A program made the position numbers and the translations under genes. 64,000 nt of DNA from Lucinisca nassula (Eukaryota; Mollusca; Bivalvia; Lucinida; Lucinidae): assembly GCA_963580285.1 (NCBI GenBank), contig OY757024.1, forward strand, positions 125,178,045 to 125,242,044, given 5' to 3'. Positions 9,465-22,015 of the stretch are shown in pieces; position 1 is the first letter of the stretch; each line of letters starts with the position of its first letter. A model generated the notes under the pieces. It saw only the letters and a list, made by a program, of their open reading frames with translations, did no database searches and was not told the origin of the DNA.

Positions 9465-9830
9465 TGTGTCATTTTTACAGCAAATCCGGTAGTCACCTAA
9501 TGCTACATAAAATTAGCCGAACACTTCCAGAGAAGGTGTTTTACAGGTTTTTACCATACTTGGGCATGGGGGTCATCTTGGTCATGTGACATTGTCCATT
9601 TAATCAAGATTTCATTCCCCAATTATCCGAGGGTGTCAAATGAAAGGGAAAACGAAATTGGGCCAGCTGTTTTGGAACAAAGGTCCTTTGAAATGTTGAT
9701 GGACCTGCAATCCAAATGAACTTAGGCTTTGAATGACATTTGGCATTCATAGACATTCATTTTGTACCTACTCTCATGTCATTGACCACGAAAGTTTTGA
9801 AAAATGCATTGCTCTACCTTTTCCCTGTTA
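9465..9830. repeat. Satellite S, continuation
   Basis: It carries the same landmark order as 8240-9185 and ends near the CCTTTTCCCTGTTACATG segment. Confidence 0.7.
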
Positions 9831-11510
9831 CATGTGGGTTTACGGCGTCCCGCAAACCCCCATGCTGACGAGACAACCGAGCGTGATCTCTGATAGGTGT
9901 ACGGGCAGCTGTGGGGTAAGGCACAAGAAAGATGTTAGATGAATGACATGAATTATTTACAGTATCTACATACAACACTTACTAACACAAAACATCACAA
10001 TTTGTTGCTTCTGTAGCCAACTCACGACGTCCGCTCCGAAGGCAAAACAATGTTCTGTGCTCGGAACGGGTGACGTGAATACCTACAGAAGCAAACAACA
10101 AAAACAACAACAACAACAAAAAAAAAAAAACAACACAAGACGCGACTGGCCAGATTATAACTTAGGGTGAATTCCCCTCTCGCGTGAAACTTCCTCTCGC
10201 GAACTAGTGCAAACTGCACACTAGTCTATCGACATAGTTGCCGATCACAGGGTTGCCGATCACAGGTTTAGCGATCGTCCGAATATCCTGCAGGTTAGTT
10301 GACCTCTTTCATGGTCTCACATTTGTTGACAATGAACAATGATTCTGATTCTGGTATTCGCTGATTACGGCGGTCTGTCCGCCCTTGCTGGACCCCAACG
10401 CCTAGCGTCGTACCAGTACCTGCTGCTATGAAGCAGGGAGCAGCAGGTCACACATTGTTGTGCCTGCAAATTACGATAACTGGACTAAGACACGAGTCAC
10501 AAAACATACATGCTATATCATGATCCCCCTCCCGGAGAAGTAAGAATATGTTCATGCATATACCGTTATTGCGCATGCGCCGACCAGACATACAGGCTGA
10601 TTAGTGCATGCGACAAATAACCGTACAGCAGAACTCAACTTGACTGTGCATCAAATTATCAGCACCCAGCGCTTGACACAATAATACTCAAAGTTCATGT
10701 TTCCTTACTGAGCACTACAGAAATCAATTAATGCTCACTACTACTGAGCATAATACTCATCAAATTTGTGCTCACTACATTATCACAAGTAAGAGGCAAT
10801 TGAACAGACCACGCCTTTGCGCTACATGGTCAGCTGCCAATTACAGGAAACATAACAATCTCTATTTCATATCCTTCTCCGCGACACGGCTCACAAATAT
10901 AGCTATTCACAAATTCAATACATTAATAACAGATAGAACTACAACAGAAGATTTTCATCTATAATCCACAACATTTGTTAGTGTCTCATAAGGGCCAACA
11001 CTGTTTGCCGTAAATTCTCTCTGTATTTGGTAGGCACCCCGTCACAACCGTCCTCGCGACGCCGATGACGCAGCTGACGTCATCCCCGCCGCTCAGGCCG
11101 TTATGACGTGTGGCGACCAAATACTCCCACTTATCATCATCACGTTCTTTATATGTACATACATGCACAAACTGAGTTATCAGACAAAAACGGCATCATT
11201 ACAAAATGAACTCGTAATTCTTCTTGAACAAAATTATTTCTAATCAACATGAACATGCTTGTAAAATAAAATTCATTACGGTTCATCATCACGGATAACC
11301 CAACAGGCTCTTGTAAGAGTTTGCCCTGATGATGAAGATATGGTTAAACCCGTCTTAAGTTTACGTCCCCTCTACACCTAATATCATATTGGGACGGAAC
11401 CACGGTTTTCTAACCACAGCTAGTCAAAAGTCATGGATCAAACAAGTGACCCGGCGTTTATTAATTACATTCTACAAAAGGGGTCTAAAAGCCTAAATGA
11501 ATCTAGAATG
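9831..11510. other. Mostly unique sequence
   Basis: I see no gene. A CAA/A-rich low-complexity run lies near 10096-10132, and a short doublet of TTGCCGATCACAGG lies near 10240-10270. Around 11345-11420 is a very degraded relative of the SINE at 51855-52020 (TTTACGTC...GGGACGG...ACC). Confidence 0.5.
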
Positions 11511-11668
11511 AGCGGGTGTCCAAACTTTACGTCTCACCCACAGCTAGGGTCAGCATGAGACAGGAACTTACTTAGAAAGACTCATTCTACTACTGGAGAA
11601 GCCTGGGATCAATCCTGCAACGTCTAGCTGGCAAAGCTAGTAGCCTAATCACTACAGGCCACAACAGT
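11511..11668 (-). mobile_element. Degraded tRNA-derived SINE (family 4)
   Basis: It aligns by eye with the copies at 44985 and 51855: TTTACGTCTCACC, AGCTAGGGTCA, AAAGACTCATTC, GGAGAAGCCTGGGATC and AATCACTACAGGCC. It is substantially mutated. Confidence 0.6.
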
Positions 11669-12334
11669 GAATTCAGAATAGGCTTCAGAAAGTTGGGGTA
11701 TACTAGAAGTAAACCCCTCCAAAACCTACAAGCATGTTCATACAAAAATAATACTAAACATAGATTTAACATACCTTTCAATATACTTTCTACTTCCCGA
11801 CACGATGTTGTAGGTATACGTTACAACTTGACCTGCTGCTAAAGTGTTCGTTTTTCTCAGAGTTTATATATCTCTGAATACTACCAGAAAATCATGCCTA
11901 CTCATATTACCTTGCTCAATTCGTGGCGAGGTGGAGATACCGGCCACAAATAAAGCTAGATAGCAAAAATCGAGTAGATAATGGATTTGCGTTCAAATAG
12001 TATATTTCCCATAGGAAAAATTGATGAAACGACCCTATAAATCAATGACATGACTCCTGTCAAAACGAACACCCACACAACACGTGACGGGAATAAAAAT
12101 CATATATGGCACAATTTGGCGGTTGGCGATTTTTAGGCAAATTCTATAGGACTCAGCCTTATAGCGGCCCCCTGTATTGTAAAAACAGCTCTCTATAAAC
12201 CACTCATGCATACATCGTATGATATGTGCATGACTTGTTCATGGAGCAGCACAGTTTGCGTACCATATTTCACCTAAAATATTTCACTCGCACCGCCCTA
12301 CCATATATTTACTAAAATAATTTAGATGTGCATA
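11669..12334. other. No recognised features
   Basis: AT-rich sequence with no ORF or repeat that I can support. Confidence 0.45.
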
Positions 12335-13247
12335 AGCACCAGAGAGGTTTCCTATTCCATCTCGTAACATTCCCTGTTGAAAGACCTAAGGAACCACATT
12401 TGACATTGTCGAAAATAAGTCAAGGTCAGCCTAGGGGTATCATTTTAACAAAATTGGTAGTACTTAAGTCACCCAATGCTGCATACAAAGTTTTAAGGTA
12501 ATCAGCCCAGTGCTTCTAGAAAAAAGATTTTTTAATTTTTTACGATATCTAGGGGGTGGGGTGAGCATCTTGGTCATGTGACCTTGACCGTTCAAACAAA
12601 CACTTAAATCTCCAACTTTCTGAAGGCTGCCTATAAAATCAAAAAAGAAATTGGCAAAGTGATTTCAGAGAAAATGTATTCAAAAATGTCAATGGACCTG
12701 ATATTCCAAGAGACTGTAGGCCAAGGTTACTGAACGACCTTGACCTTTATCAAAAACATTGGTTTTGTACCTATTCTCTTCGAAAAATGCATTGGTTTAC
12801 CTTTGTAAAGCATACGGTACAAATTTGACCTTTGCATAAAGAAGGTCAAGGTCAACCTAGGTTCAGCATTCTTACAAACTTTGTAGTACGCTACATATCA
12901 AGTTTCAAGGAAATCAGCCGAGAGGTTCTGGAGAATAATTTCTTAAAAGGTTTTAACCATATTTAGGCATGGCGGCCATCTTGGTCATGCGACCTGGACA
13001 ACTGGAACAAATTATCGTTCCACTGCTGTCAGAAGGCTGCATAAGAAAGGTAAATGAAATCAGCCCAATGATTTCAGAGACCATGCATTTTGTTTGAAAT
13101 GTAAATGGACCTGCAATCCAGGCAACCTTGAGTCAAGGTCACCAAATGACCTTGACACTTGGTGTTCGTAGACATTCATTTTGTATTGTATCTATTCGCA
13201 TGTCATAAGCCACAATATGTTTCGAAAAATTCATTATTTTACTTTAA
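12335..13247. repeat. Satellite S, about two units
   Basis: It has the same landmarks as 8240-9185, including AAGGTCAACCTAG, GGCATGGCGGCCATCTTGG and AATGGACCTGCAATCCA. Confidence 0.75.
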
Positions 13248-13721
13248 CATATGACGTCGCGTCTGAGAGTGTAATAACGCCATGTAATATTTTCGATAAT
13301 CCACTAGTGGATTAAATATGCAAATTAGCTATATACGTCCCGTAACGATACATGTACGACGTCCTTAACGACGTCGCGTTTACTAACGGCGGAATATTGA
13401 CATTTTTGTAAACAATCGTGAATAAAATGAGTTTAAAATGTCATATGATAAATAGAATCTTGCATTCGTGCTCATGTATTATTGAATTTCTTAAAGTCGT
13501 TGAGGAAAAGGGATAAAATGCGAGGCTTTCATGTATTATTGAATTTATTAAACTCGTTGAGGAAAAGGGTTAAAATGCTCGGCAAAGCCGTATTATTGAA
13601 TTTATTAAACTCGTTGAGGAAAAGGGTTAAAATGCTCGGCAAAGCCTCGCATTTTATCACTTTTCCTCAACTCGTTTAATAAATTCAATAATACATGAAC
13701 ACTCATGTAAGATCCTCTATT
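13248..13721 (+). mobile_element. Palindromic element, family C, with amplified left arm
   Basis: It runs from CATATGACGTCGCGTCTG to GTAAGATCCTCTAT and interrupts satellite S. Its 3' half is a long palindrome (TATTGAATTTATTAAAC...GTTTAATAAATTCAATA) around GCTCGGC/GCCTCGC. The left arm is present about three times in tandem (13476-13648) while the right arm is single. The peptide-like repeat seen in this frame is an artefact of that duplication. Confidence 0.75.
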
Positions 13722-14115
13722 ATCATTTTCCCGCTGTAAAGCCCATGGAACCAAATTTGACCATGGCGTAAAATAAATCAAGGTCAACCTATGGACATCA
13801 TTTTTTGCAAACTTGATAGTACTCAGCCAGCCAATGCTTCATCATAGTTATCAAGTTTCAAGACAATCGGCCCGTTGATTTTAAAGAAGAAGATTTTTTA
13901 AAGTTTTTACCATATTTTGGCATGGTGGCCACCTTTGTCATGTGACCTGGACCATTCGAACAAAGCTCCATTCCCTCACTGTCCTAAGGCTGCACATAAA
14001 ATTTAAATGAAACTGGCCCAGTGGCTTCAAAGAGAATGTATTTTTAAATGTCAATGGACCTGCAATCCAACTGACCATTGGCAGAAGGAAACTTGCCTTT
14101 GTACCATTGCATATT
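13722..14115. repeat. Satellite S, continuation after family C insertion
   Basis: It resumes with CATTTTCCC, where the unit was broken at 13240, then carries AAATTTGACC, GGTCAACCTATGG and GGCATGGTGGCCACC. Confidence 0.7.
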
Positions 14116-14451
14116 CTTTAGGGGCTTTAAGATCATAATTATTTTCTTTCATTTGTTTTCATTTTGAGCAAGGCAATAGTCTCGTAGAATGAGACAGTGG
14201 TGTATCAGTCAGACTGGCAGCGGCACGCTATCATGTTATAGTATTATTTACTAACACGCCAGACCCTGCTGGACATTATTAGAATAATCAGATAATAACT
14301 GTTCTAAGCTTACTGTCTGGCTCAATAGAGTGCCCAGTGATCGCTCACGGCGGCATTTAACGCATTATTCTATTGCTCGTATTCATTTGAGCTCGCGCAG
14401 GGAAAACGGGTCGTAAACAGCCTCCAAGGTAGGTTCGTTAAATGCGCGTGT

Positions 14452-14638
14452 ATTCACCATATTTGCATTATTTGCTGGCTCCCAGCTTGCACATTGTCAA
14501 TATTGGAAAAACAGGTAACCAGACCCCCCTGACCTTGAAAGGTCAGGGGGGGTCTGGTTACCTGTTTTCCCAACACTGATAACCTTCAGACTAGGAACCA
14601 GCAGATAATGCAAATAAGGTGAATAACCAACCGATAGG
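14452..14638. mobile_element. Foldback element with ~90-bp arms
   Basis: The ends ATTCACCATATTTGCATTAT and ATAATGCAAATAAGGTGAAT are inverted. The innermost AACAGGTAACCAGACCCCCC and its complement are nearly perfect, with loop TTGAAA around 14532. The arms diverge outwards. It has no coding content. Confidence 0.75.
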
Positions 14639-14672
14639 GCTGCTAGCTGCCCGACTTCTTATATGAAGCTTA

Positions 14673-14936
14673 CATCAGGAAAACACGCCTATATAAATAT
14701 GTTCCCCGTGAACCCCGCGTTTATATGGTAAAACTGGTGCTTAGAGGGGTAAACCTTTTTTTTCTTATTTCTGGACTAAAATATAGTGTGTGGGTATTCG
14801 TTAGAACCGTTCTAACATGTACTCACAATCTACATTTTGAGCAGAAATATGAAATATACCACAATTTTTCATCCGAAAATTGGTGTTTTAGGCGATAAAA
14901 TTGACCATGTATTTGCATAGGCGTGTTTTCAAAATG
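14673..14936 (-). mobile_element. Hairpin MITE, family A, shortened core
   Basis: It has the family A termini. The core stem has lost its tip and reads GTTAGAACCGTTCTAAC, without the GCCTC...GAGGC segment. Confidence 0.82.
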
Positions 14937-15177
14937 GACTTCTTACATGAAGCTCGCAGTCAATGTCTTACCTTCGTTTCAGGGACCAACTACGGCACTG
15001 GTGAGACTGCGAGGTAACACAGGCTCGCTTTAGTCTGGTTGCGAGTGCGATACGTACATTTTTACACGATCTGTTTCTTTGTATTCAGACAAAGTTGGCG
15101 TGTTTAGTCGCCTGTTTCTAGAGATAGTTGGGTTCCGATGTAATTGTAGAAAAATATGATATATGCATCTACATCGA

Positions 15178-15359
15178 CGTAAGTCGATCCGTCCATGCTT
15201 ATAAACACTATTGGTTTCATTGGGCGACAGGGCTTGAGATGTCATTTCAGATCAATGTCGGGTAAGTGTCCTACAAAATTGGAAGCAATGTCTCCAAAAT
15301 GACCTTTATATTGTTGACGGGGACGTTAAACCACAACTCAATCAAACAAACAAACAAAC
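15178..15359 (+). mobile_element. SINE family 1, 3' half
   Basis: It contains CGATCCGTCCATGCTTATAA, GGTTTCATTGGGCGACAGGG, AAAATTGGAAGCAATGTCTC and the tail GACGGGGACGTTAAACC followed by CAAA repeats. The head is missing. Confidence 0.78.
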
Positions 15360-15505
15360 ATCGACGTTAGTTGTTAGGTTCCAACCAAATCAGTTTCAGC
15401 ATGTTCCCTCTTTTTTCTGTTGTTCATTTAGGTTAAAAATAAAACATATTGAAGAAATCTTTACACGTACCTGCTTTAGTTGCTTTATTCTGTATGTAAC
15501 TGTTA

Positions 15506-16104
15506 CATGAAAACACACCTATATACTTTTGATCCCTCTTTAACCCTACTTTTATATAGTGAAACTGGGGTTTACAGGGGTAAGCATTAGTTTTTCTTAT
15601 TTCTGCTCTAAAATATAGATTGTGGGTACTCGGTAGAACCGCCTCAATGTACCCACACATACCGGCCCCGATAGCTCAGTTGGTAGAGTGTCCGCTCCGG
15701 GGAACGGGAGGTCTCGGGTTCGATCCCGGGCCGCGACATACCAAAGTCGTTAAAAATGGTACTAGCTGCTCCTCGTTTGGCACTCAGATTTACGAGGTAG
15801 AGCTAGGACTGGTCGATCCAGTGTCAGGATAATGTGACTGGGTGTGGTATCATGTAATGTGTCTGGGACATGATACTTCAGTGAGGCAGCACTATAAACG
15901 TGAGCATTGAGCTCCCTGTCGCAACCAGACACCGTCGTGATATGACTGAAAAATTGTTGAAAGCGACGTTAAACCCGAATTCACAAACACAAACAAACAA
16001 TGTACCCACAATCTATACATTGAGTAGAACTAAGAACAAATATCTAGAAGTTTCATCTGAAAATTTGTATTTTTTCGCCGGCAAATTTTACAATGTTTTT
16101 AATG
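15506..16104 (-). mobile_element. Hairpin MITE, family A, split by a SINE
   Basis: The left half is 15506-15657 and the right half 15998-16104. The core tip reads GGTAGAACCGCCTCAATG. The right terminus appears to have lost about 15 bp inside the TIR. Confidence 0.75.
15658..15997 (+). mobile_element. tRNA-derived SINE, family 3, with 13-bp target duplication
   Basis: The head has tRNA-like boxes: GATAGCTCAGTTGGTAGAG (box A) and GGGTTCGATCCC (box B). The body contains GGACTGGTCGATCCAGTG, and the tail GCGACGTTAAACCCGAATTC is followed by ACAAACA repeats. CAATGTACCCACA flanks it at 15645-15657 and 15998-16010, the mark of LINE-mediated insertion into the MITE. Confidence 0.88.
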
Positions 16105-17403
16105 ACAGATTCTTTCTGTCATTCTTCGTCGTGCTGCATGTTTACAATTTTAACGTCCGAACTTCCGGCTTCCACTACTTTTGAAATATGACTCCGCGCA
16201 AATAGTCCGTTGTTTGTTGACGTTTCATGCTCGCTGTCTCAAAACTAATTTCTCATGGCATTATTTCCGCATTTTGATTACATGTTTTGTTTCATTTGTA
16301 ATCAAAATACAAAAATGATCTTTCTTAAATTACAAACAAAACGGGAAAAGTTAATTGAATATGCATAAGGAAAGTTCCCATTTTATACAGACGACCGCAT
16401 AATGGGTCATTGGCGAATCTTGGAGGCGGCGTCTAACCACGGCCTTCACTGCGGGTTTCACTGTTGTCGAAAGTTAGCCCATTTTTTTTTCCTAAATTAA
16501 TTCCTATATTTCTAGCTGACGCCCCTTAATTTTGAACCGGGATTTCGAAATGAAATCTTCGTCAGATAAGTGATAATATTACATTCAGTACAAAATGGGT
16601 TATGATTAATTATATTTGTATCAATACGCCATTAAAGTACCTTTGTATATTTTTAGAAAAGAAAAAAACAAACAATATGTATAGAGCTACAATCGGTGCA
16701 CACCATTTAAGTATCTAGATAAACTTTGAAAAATAAAGAAAATAGACCGTATAATAAGCTGTATTTAACTTTTAATTATCGGCCAAGCCGCTTTGTCTGG
16801 TCCTGACCCGCACACAACAGTTACAGGCCAGGTTAAGATTTTACCCCTTCAACCCACGAGTTTCTCCAGTTCACTCTTCAGTCACTGAATTTGTACGCGT
16901 CCATTCTACACATGTAAATTGGGTGTCTAGTCAATAGTCGTCAATAGCATGTCAAACCATGTAGAACCGAATGCGGTGTATCATTATGAGCCATCTCACC
17001 AGGTTCTACACTGTTTGCATCTGTAGGTATCTGTACTTGGCTATAAAGGGCTGAAAGGGTACAGACTCATAACACTTACATGACCTAATTAAATGCGAAG
17101 TACATGACGCTAGAAACTTCACCGTACGGTAGCAAGCCAGCAATAATAAACTCCTAACAGTTATCACTGTCCAATTATGTTGTATAGGTCTAAATAACTG
17201 AATATGTAAGCACAATGTTGTGATAAATAATTAGTCACACGCCGCAAAACTTCAAACATCGCACAAAAAGTGTTTTCCTTTATTGTAGCGCACGACATAA
17301 GGCAGGTTCTTGACTAAGCCGCGAAACACATCTCAGTCAACAAGTGTAGGCTTTTACAAAAAAGTTGCGGCTATGTGTTGTCATATTAAACTGGCAACTA
17401 TCT
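16105..17403. other. No recognised features
   Basis: AT-rich sequence. I see no ORF, palindrome or repeat shared with the window. Confidence 0.45.
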
Positions 17404-17512
17404 CAGCAGGCACATGACGTAATTCTGACGTCACATCAACGTCGGTGCAACGTCATGACGTTGCATCGACGTTGATTTGACGTTGCCCTAGCGACGTGTG
17501 CCTGCTGGGTAG
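17404..17512. mobile_element. Small palindromic MITE ending CAGCAGGCACA
   Basis: CAGCAGGCACATGACGT at the left is inverted at the right as ACGTGTGCCTGCTG. The interior is a series of AACGTC/GACGTT palindromes centred near AACGTCATGACGTT. A related half-copy lies near 52318. Confidence 0.72.
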
Positions 17513-17655
17513 TCATTTGCATGTTGTTTTATTTATAATGTCCAAGTAAAATGAAGATGTAAGTGTTTAACAGCCGATTCACCTCAGTTTTGAGAACCAA
17601 ACTAAAAATCAGCACTTCAGCGCCATTGTCCTCATCACTTAAAGTAAATCTGAAT

Positions 17656-18749
17656 TGCACGACCCGCAGAAAAGCGACCGACTGAAGTCGGTTGATTTTC
17701 TAAGAGTGCCCTAAAATCACCGTGTCATTCTGTCAGTCTGTCTGTCCGTCCGTAACCCGTTTGTGAAAATTGGTGATAGTGACTTAACCGCTTGGAATAT
17801 TTAAACAATTTTTTTCATACTGAAAGATATCAATGAGATCTAACCAATAAACTTGCGAAATATTACATTCCATTTAGTATAGCCTCGCCGAGGCGAAAAA
17901 TGTGAAAATTTTCGAACTGCTTCTCCTCGGAAACCGTTGGGCCGATTGAAGTCAAATTTCATATGAAGCCTCTATGGGATGGGGAAAACCAAAATTTGCT
18001 CATGGGGTCCAGGTCACATGACCCAAAATGGCCGCCAAGCCATATATGGTCTGTCTGTCTGTCCGTCCGTAACCCGTTTGTGAAAATTGGTGATAGTGAC
18101 TTAACCGCTTGGAATATTTAAACAATTTTTGGCATACTGATAGATATCAATGAGATCTAACCAATGAACTTGCGAAGTATTACATTCCATTTAGTATAGC
18201 CTTGCCGAGGCGAAAAATGTGAAAATTTTCGAACTGCTTCTCCTCGGAAACCGTTGGGCCGATTGAAGTCAAATTTCATATGGGGCCTCTATGGGATGGG
18301 GGAAACCAAAATGTGCTCATGGGGTCCAGGTTACATGACCAAAATGGCCGCCAAGCCATATATGGTAAAAACCCTTCAAAAATAGTCTTCTCCAGAACCA
18401 CTGGGCAGATTTCCACGAAACTTGATAAATAGCATCTGGGACGTAGGTCCATCATAAATTGCTAAAATGGTGACCCTGGGTTGACCTTGACCTTCTTTGT
18501 GCCTAGGTCAAACTTTGACACAAATGCTTTTGTATTGGAAAAGTGAGAATGCATTTTATCCTGCAAACCATTCAGAATACAGTACTAAAGTATAAGATAT
18601 ATTTTTGCTCCTTACGATAAGGCGCATTTATTGGGGGAGCCGTTTTAGGTCCAGGTTACATGACCAAAATGGCCACCATACCCATATATGGTTACACTCA
18701 TAAAGCAAAAAGCATCCGGCGGGTCGTGCACTTCAGCTGAAGCACTGGT
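17656..18749 (+). mobile_element. Helentron-like non-autonomous element HT1, full copy
   Basis: The 5' end is TGCACGACCCGC. A hairpin (ACCGACTGAAGTCGGT) follows, then a TCTG/TCCG microsatellite and two tandem ~315-bp units (from about 17737 and 18052). The 3' part ends with GCGGGTCGTGCA, which is inverted to the 5' end, and a terminal hairpin CTTCAGCTGAAG. Such short inverted subterminal motifs, a microsatellite and a 3' hairpin are typical of Helentron-derived elements. No protein is encoded. Confidence 0.68.
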
Positions 18750-18847
18750 TTTTCACAGAATCTGTCATTTCAGTGCCTTTTGGCGCTTTGATTATTTAGG
18801 CATGTTTTCGTAATGTTCGCCTGTTATTGCGTAGGAACCGGCTGTGA

Positions 18848-19159
18848 AATTGACAGCAGAAGTTCGTGAAACAGAAGTGAAGGCAATGATAAGAAATGGA
18901 TACAATTAGTATACCTCACACTTCCTATCCAAGACACCAAAGGGAAAGAAACGTCAAAATAAAACAATTTCTTCATAATGAAAACGGCACAAGCGGAAAG
19001 CCGAAATGACGGTTACTTTCCCACGAAATGGCAAAACGGCTATCCGAAATAACAAGATGTTAGCAAGTCGATTTATGACAATAACAAAAAGAAATTCCGC
19101 CTTGAAACGGTCACTATTGGTTTTACTTTGTGGTGGGGGTGGGGCTTAAATCAATATAT
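18848..19159 (+). repeat. Interspersed repeat family H, left part
   Basis: Family H landmarks: AGAAGTGAAGGCAATGAT, ACACCAAAGGGAAAGAAA, GCGGAAAGCC, ACTTTCCCAC, GGCTATCC, CCGCCTT..AACGGTCA and GGCTTAAATC. It is non-coding and of unknown class. The copy resumes at 19647 after a family C insertion. Confidence 0.7.
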
Positions 19160-19646
19160 CATATGACGTCGCGTCTGAGAGTGTAATAACGCCATGCATT
19201 ATTTTCGATAATCCACTAGTGGATTAAATATGCAAATTAGCTAGATACGTTCCGTAACGTTACATGTACGGCGTCCTTAACGACGTCCCGTTTATTAATG
19301 GCGAAATATTGACATTTTTGTAAACAATCGTGAATAAAATGCGTTTTAAATGCCATATGATAAATAGACTCTTGCATTCGTGCTCATGTATTATTGAATT
19401 TAATAAACTCGTTGAGGAAAAGGAATAAAATGCTCGGCAGAGCCTCGCATTTTATCCCTTTTCCTCAACTCGTTTAATAAATTCAATAATACATGAACAC
19501 TCATGTAAGATCCTCTATGTCAATAATTTATTAAACTCGTTGAGGAAAAGGGATAAAATGCTCGGCAGAGCCTCGCATTTTATCCCTTTTCCTCAACTCG
19601 TTTAATAAATTCAATAATACATGAACACTCATGTAAGATCCTCTAT
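19160..19646 (+). mobile_element. Palindromic element, family C, with duplicated palindrome
   Basis: It has the same termini and body as 13248-13721. Here the entire central palindrome is present twice in tandem (about 19385-19512 and 19520-19646). It is inserted in a family H repeat, whose ACGTGGCC...CCTCGCCC end continues at 19650. Confidence 0.75.
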
Positions 19647-19732
19647 TTAACGTGGCCAAAATCCTCGCCCTTGGTTCTCGTGGTTTAGACGAATAATTGG
19701 TTCAGTCCGCATGAAGGAAACTCAGGATTTTA

Positions 19733-20013
19733 CATTACGCAAACATGCCTATACAAACACATTGCTACCTTTATCGCCGATAAAATGAAAATTTTATGAT
19801 GAAAAAATCGTGATTTTTTTCTTATTTCTGCTCAAAATATAGATTGTGGGCACTCGTTAGTACCGCCTCATCGAGGCGGTTCTAACGGGTACCCACAATC
19901 TATATTTTAGAGCAAAAATAAGAAAAATAAGGTATACCCTCGGAAACCCCAGTTTTACTCTATAAAAGTGGGGTTCACGGGTGTCAAAATTATATAGGCG
20001 TGTTTCCGTGATG
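19733..20013 (+). mobile_element. Hairpin MITE, family A
   Basis: It is full-length, with both termini (CATTACGCAAACATGCC, GGCGTGTTTCCGTGATG), an intact core stem and the TATA-containing side hairpin. Confidence 0.88.
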
Positions 20014-20224
20014 AGCCGCCTTCTGCTGACTACCCCTAGGCGGTAATTCTATGTACTGTCTTATATGTTTGTTGTGTTTCAAAAATAAAAAAGTGTGTGT
20101 TGGCGTTTGTAATGTTCTGTGTTACTGTGCGTGTCTTCATGTTACTTACTTTCTTTCTTCTTCCCGTGGTTTAAGAGGGCTGATGGCTATTTCTGAATAA
20201 TCTGTTCGTCCTATGTTTACTTAA

Positions 20225-20860
20225 TATGCTCTATGAAACGGTTATCCTTTGTGAACAAGGAATGCCCGGCAGAATGAAGCATATTTCCTGGGCCAGAGTA
20301 GCTAGTTTCAGCCAATAAGGCCTCATTAGTGACTCCAAAATATATTTCAAAACTCCCCAACGGAATCGGACAGGATAATATAAATTACACTATTGTGTAG
20401 GACAGGGAGACGTTTTACGGCCGCCACACATTTCTATAACACCAGCGGAAGTGGCGTTAAAACATATATGAAAGGGCTATCTTTTGGAAGCAAGGAATAC
20501 ACCACAAAACTGAAATGTATGGAGTGTACAAGGTCTCTTGACCCGTCTAGATAGTTTCGACAAACAAGGCCTCATCAGTGACACTAAAATATTTCCAAAA
20601 AGTCACAATGGAATCAATGATCCCAATGGCAAGAAACTATAAACTACATCATGATGTAGGACATGGGGCTGTTTTACACACATTCACATAACACCAGCTC
20701 AATGAAAGGGTTATTCTTTGGAGCAAGGAATACACCACAGAACTGAAAAATATGGAGTGTACAAATTTTCCTGGGTCAGACTAGCTAGTTTCGACCAATA
20801 AGGTCTCAAATATTTTCATAACTACACAATGGAATCCAGTTGAAATAAAGCATTAGGCTA
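20225..20860 (+). repeat. Tandem repeat family G, about three ~235-bp units
   Basis: Each unit carries AGCAAGGAATACACCAC, ATGGAGTGTACAA, a CCTG/GACC..CTAG block, CAATAAGGCCTCA, CCGCCACACATTTC and AACACCAGC. Other copies lie at 21475, 53817, 56745, 61500 and 61985. Confidence 0.7.
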
Positions 20861-20884
20861 ACAAACACATGTGGGTCTAAGCTA

Positions 20885-21095
20885 AGGGGAATGGGTACAC
20901 CTTCAGAGGAGGCAACTCCTGCAAAAGTATTTTGTCTCCCTTAACAATATGGGTCAACTCTTAAAGAAAAGAATTTGCTCCAGGAGTAAATTCTTTCCTG
21001 TAAGGGTAGACCCCTTTTTCAGTTGCACAAGCCTTATAGAAAAGCGAACAGAAAGCCCAAAAGTTGTCTCACTTTAAAAATGGCGGATAAATCTG
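20885..21095 (+). repeat. Dispersed repeat F
   Basis: GGGAATGGGTACACCTTCAG, GGCAACTCCTGC, TCAACTCTTAAAG and CTTATAGAAAAGCGAACAG recur in inverted orientation at 30400-30560. Confidence 0.68.
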
Positions 21096-21119
21096 TCAGG
21101 TGTTCCCAACCCTTAAACA

Positions 21120-21352
21120 CTAATATTATTTTTTCCTGATAAAGAGTGTAATATTTGTCATATTTCTGCTTCAAACATACAATGCGGGTACTCGTTATAA
21201 CCACCTCAAAGAGGCGGTTATAATAACTGCTTACATTTTATGTTTATTAGGAAGAATAAGAATGATGATGCATTTCCCTGTAAACCCAAGTTTTTACTGT
21301 TTTAAATGGAGCTCTACAAGTGTCTTCATGTCACGGACTTGTTAACGCGGTG
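21120..21352 (+). mobile_element. Degenerate hairpin MITE, family B
   Basis: The right end CACGGACTTGTTAACGCGGTG and a mutated core (CGTTATAACCACCTC / GAGGCGGTTATAA) are visible. Paired changes keep much of the stem. The left end is eroded. Confidence 0.6.
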
Positions 21353-21474
21353 GTGCGGATACCATCAAGGAATTTAAATAAACGAAAATAGCAGACTTTG
21401 TTTTATTGAGTCTGTTCATGACCAGTACTGAAATATGAAACACCGGCCACGCCCTCTTACACAGGCTTAAGCAA

Positions 21475-21720
21475 ACTCTTATTTTCAAATAAATTCTTTA
21501 TCAACTCAATGATCTCAAAGGACCAGAAAATATAATCTGCGCTATGATTGATGATCGGGGAGACTTTTTATGGCCGCCACACGGCACTACACGAGCTGCA
21601 GTGAAGATAAATACGTTCTGAATAGTTAGATCCTCTGGAAGCAAAGAAGCAAAGTATAGATCTGAGAATATGATTTTATTCATAACCGAAGTATTCGGGA
21701 ATTTACAAAGTTAAAATATT
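21475..21720 (+). repeat. Repeat family G, diverged copy
   Basis: It shares TCAATGATC, GGCCGCCACAC, AGCTGCAGTGAA and GGAAGCAAAG with the units at 20225-20860. Confidence 0.55.
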
Positions 21721-21737
21721 TCAAGGCACACTCTATC

Positions 21738-22015
21738 CATTACGATAACACACCCGTGAGACATAGTGCATTTTTCACATTTCCAAAATGGCTACTTTTC
21801 AGAAGAAAATCCGTGATACTTTTCTTATTTATACTTCAAACATAGGTTGTGGGTGCTCATTAGAACCGCCTCATTGAGGCGGCTCTAACAAGTACCCACA
21901 ACCTATGTCTTGGAGCAGAAATATGGAAAATAAGGTAGACCCCCGTAAACCCCAGTTTTCTCTATATAAAGTGGGGTTTAGGGGGTGTTCATTTCACGGA
22001 CTTGTTCATGTGATG
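21738..22015 (+). mobile_element. Hairpin MITE, family B (reference copy)
   Basis: Family B runs from CATTACGATAACACACCCG to CGGACTTGTTCATGTGATG. Its core is the same GTTAGAACCGCCTC stem as family A, but the flanking arms read GGTTGTG/CACAACC and CAAACATAGG/CCTATGTCTTG. The right arm carries CCCCAGTTTTCTCTATATAA. It is alignable with family A from end to end. Confidence 0.88.

Noticed and set aside
13482..13787. Frames with LLNLLNSLRKR repeats on both strands
   Set aside because: They come from the tandemly repeated palindrome arm of family C, not a leucine-rich protein.
15661..15740. Possible functional tRNA gene
   Set aside because: Boxes A and B are good but the acceptor strands do not pair, and it heads a 340-bp SINE with target duplications.
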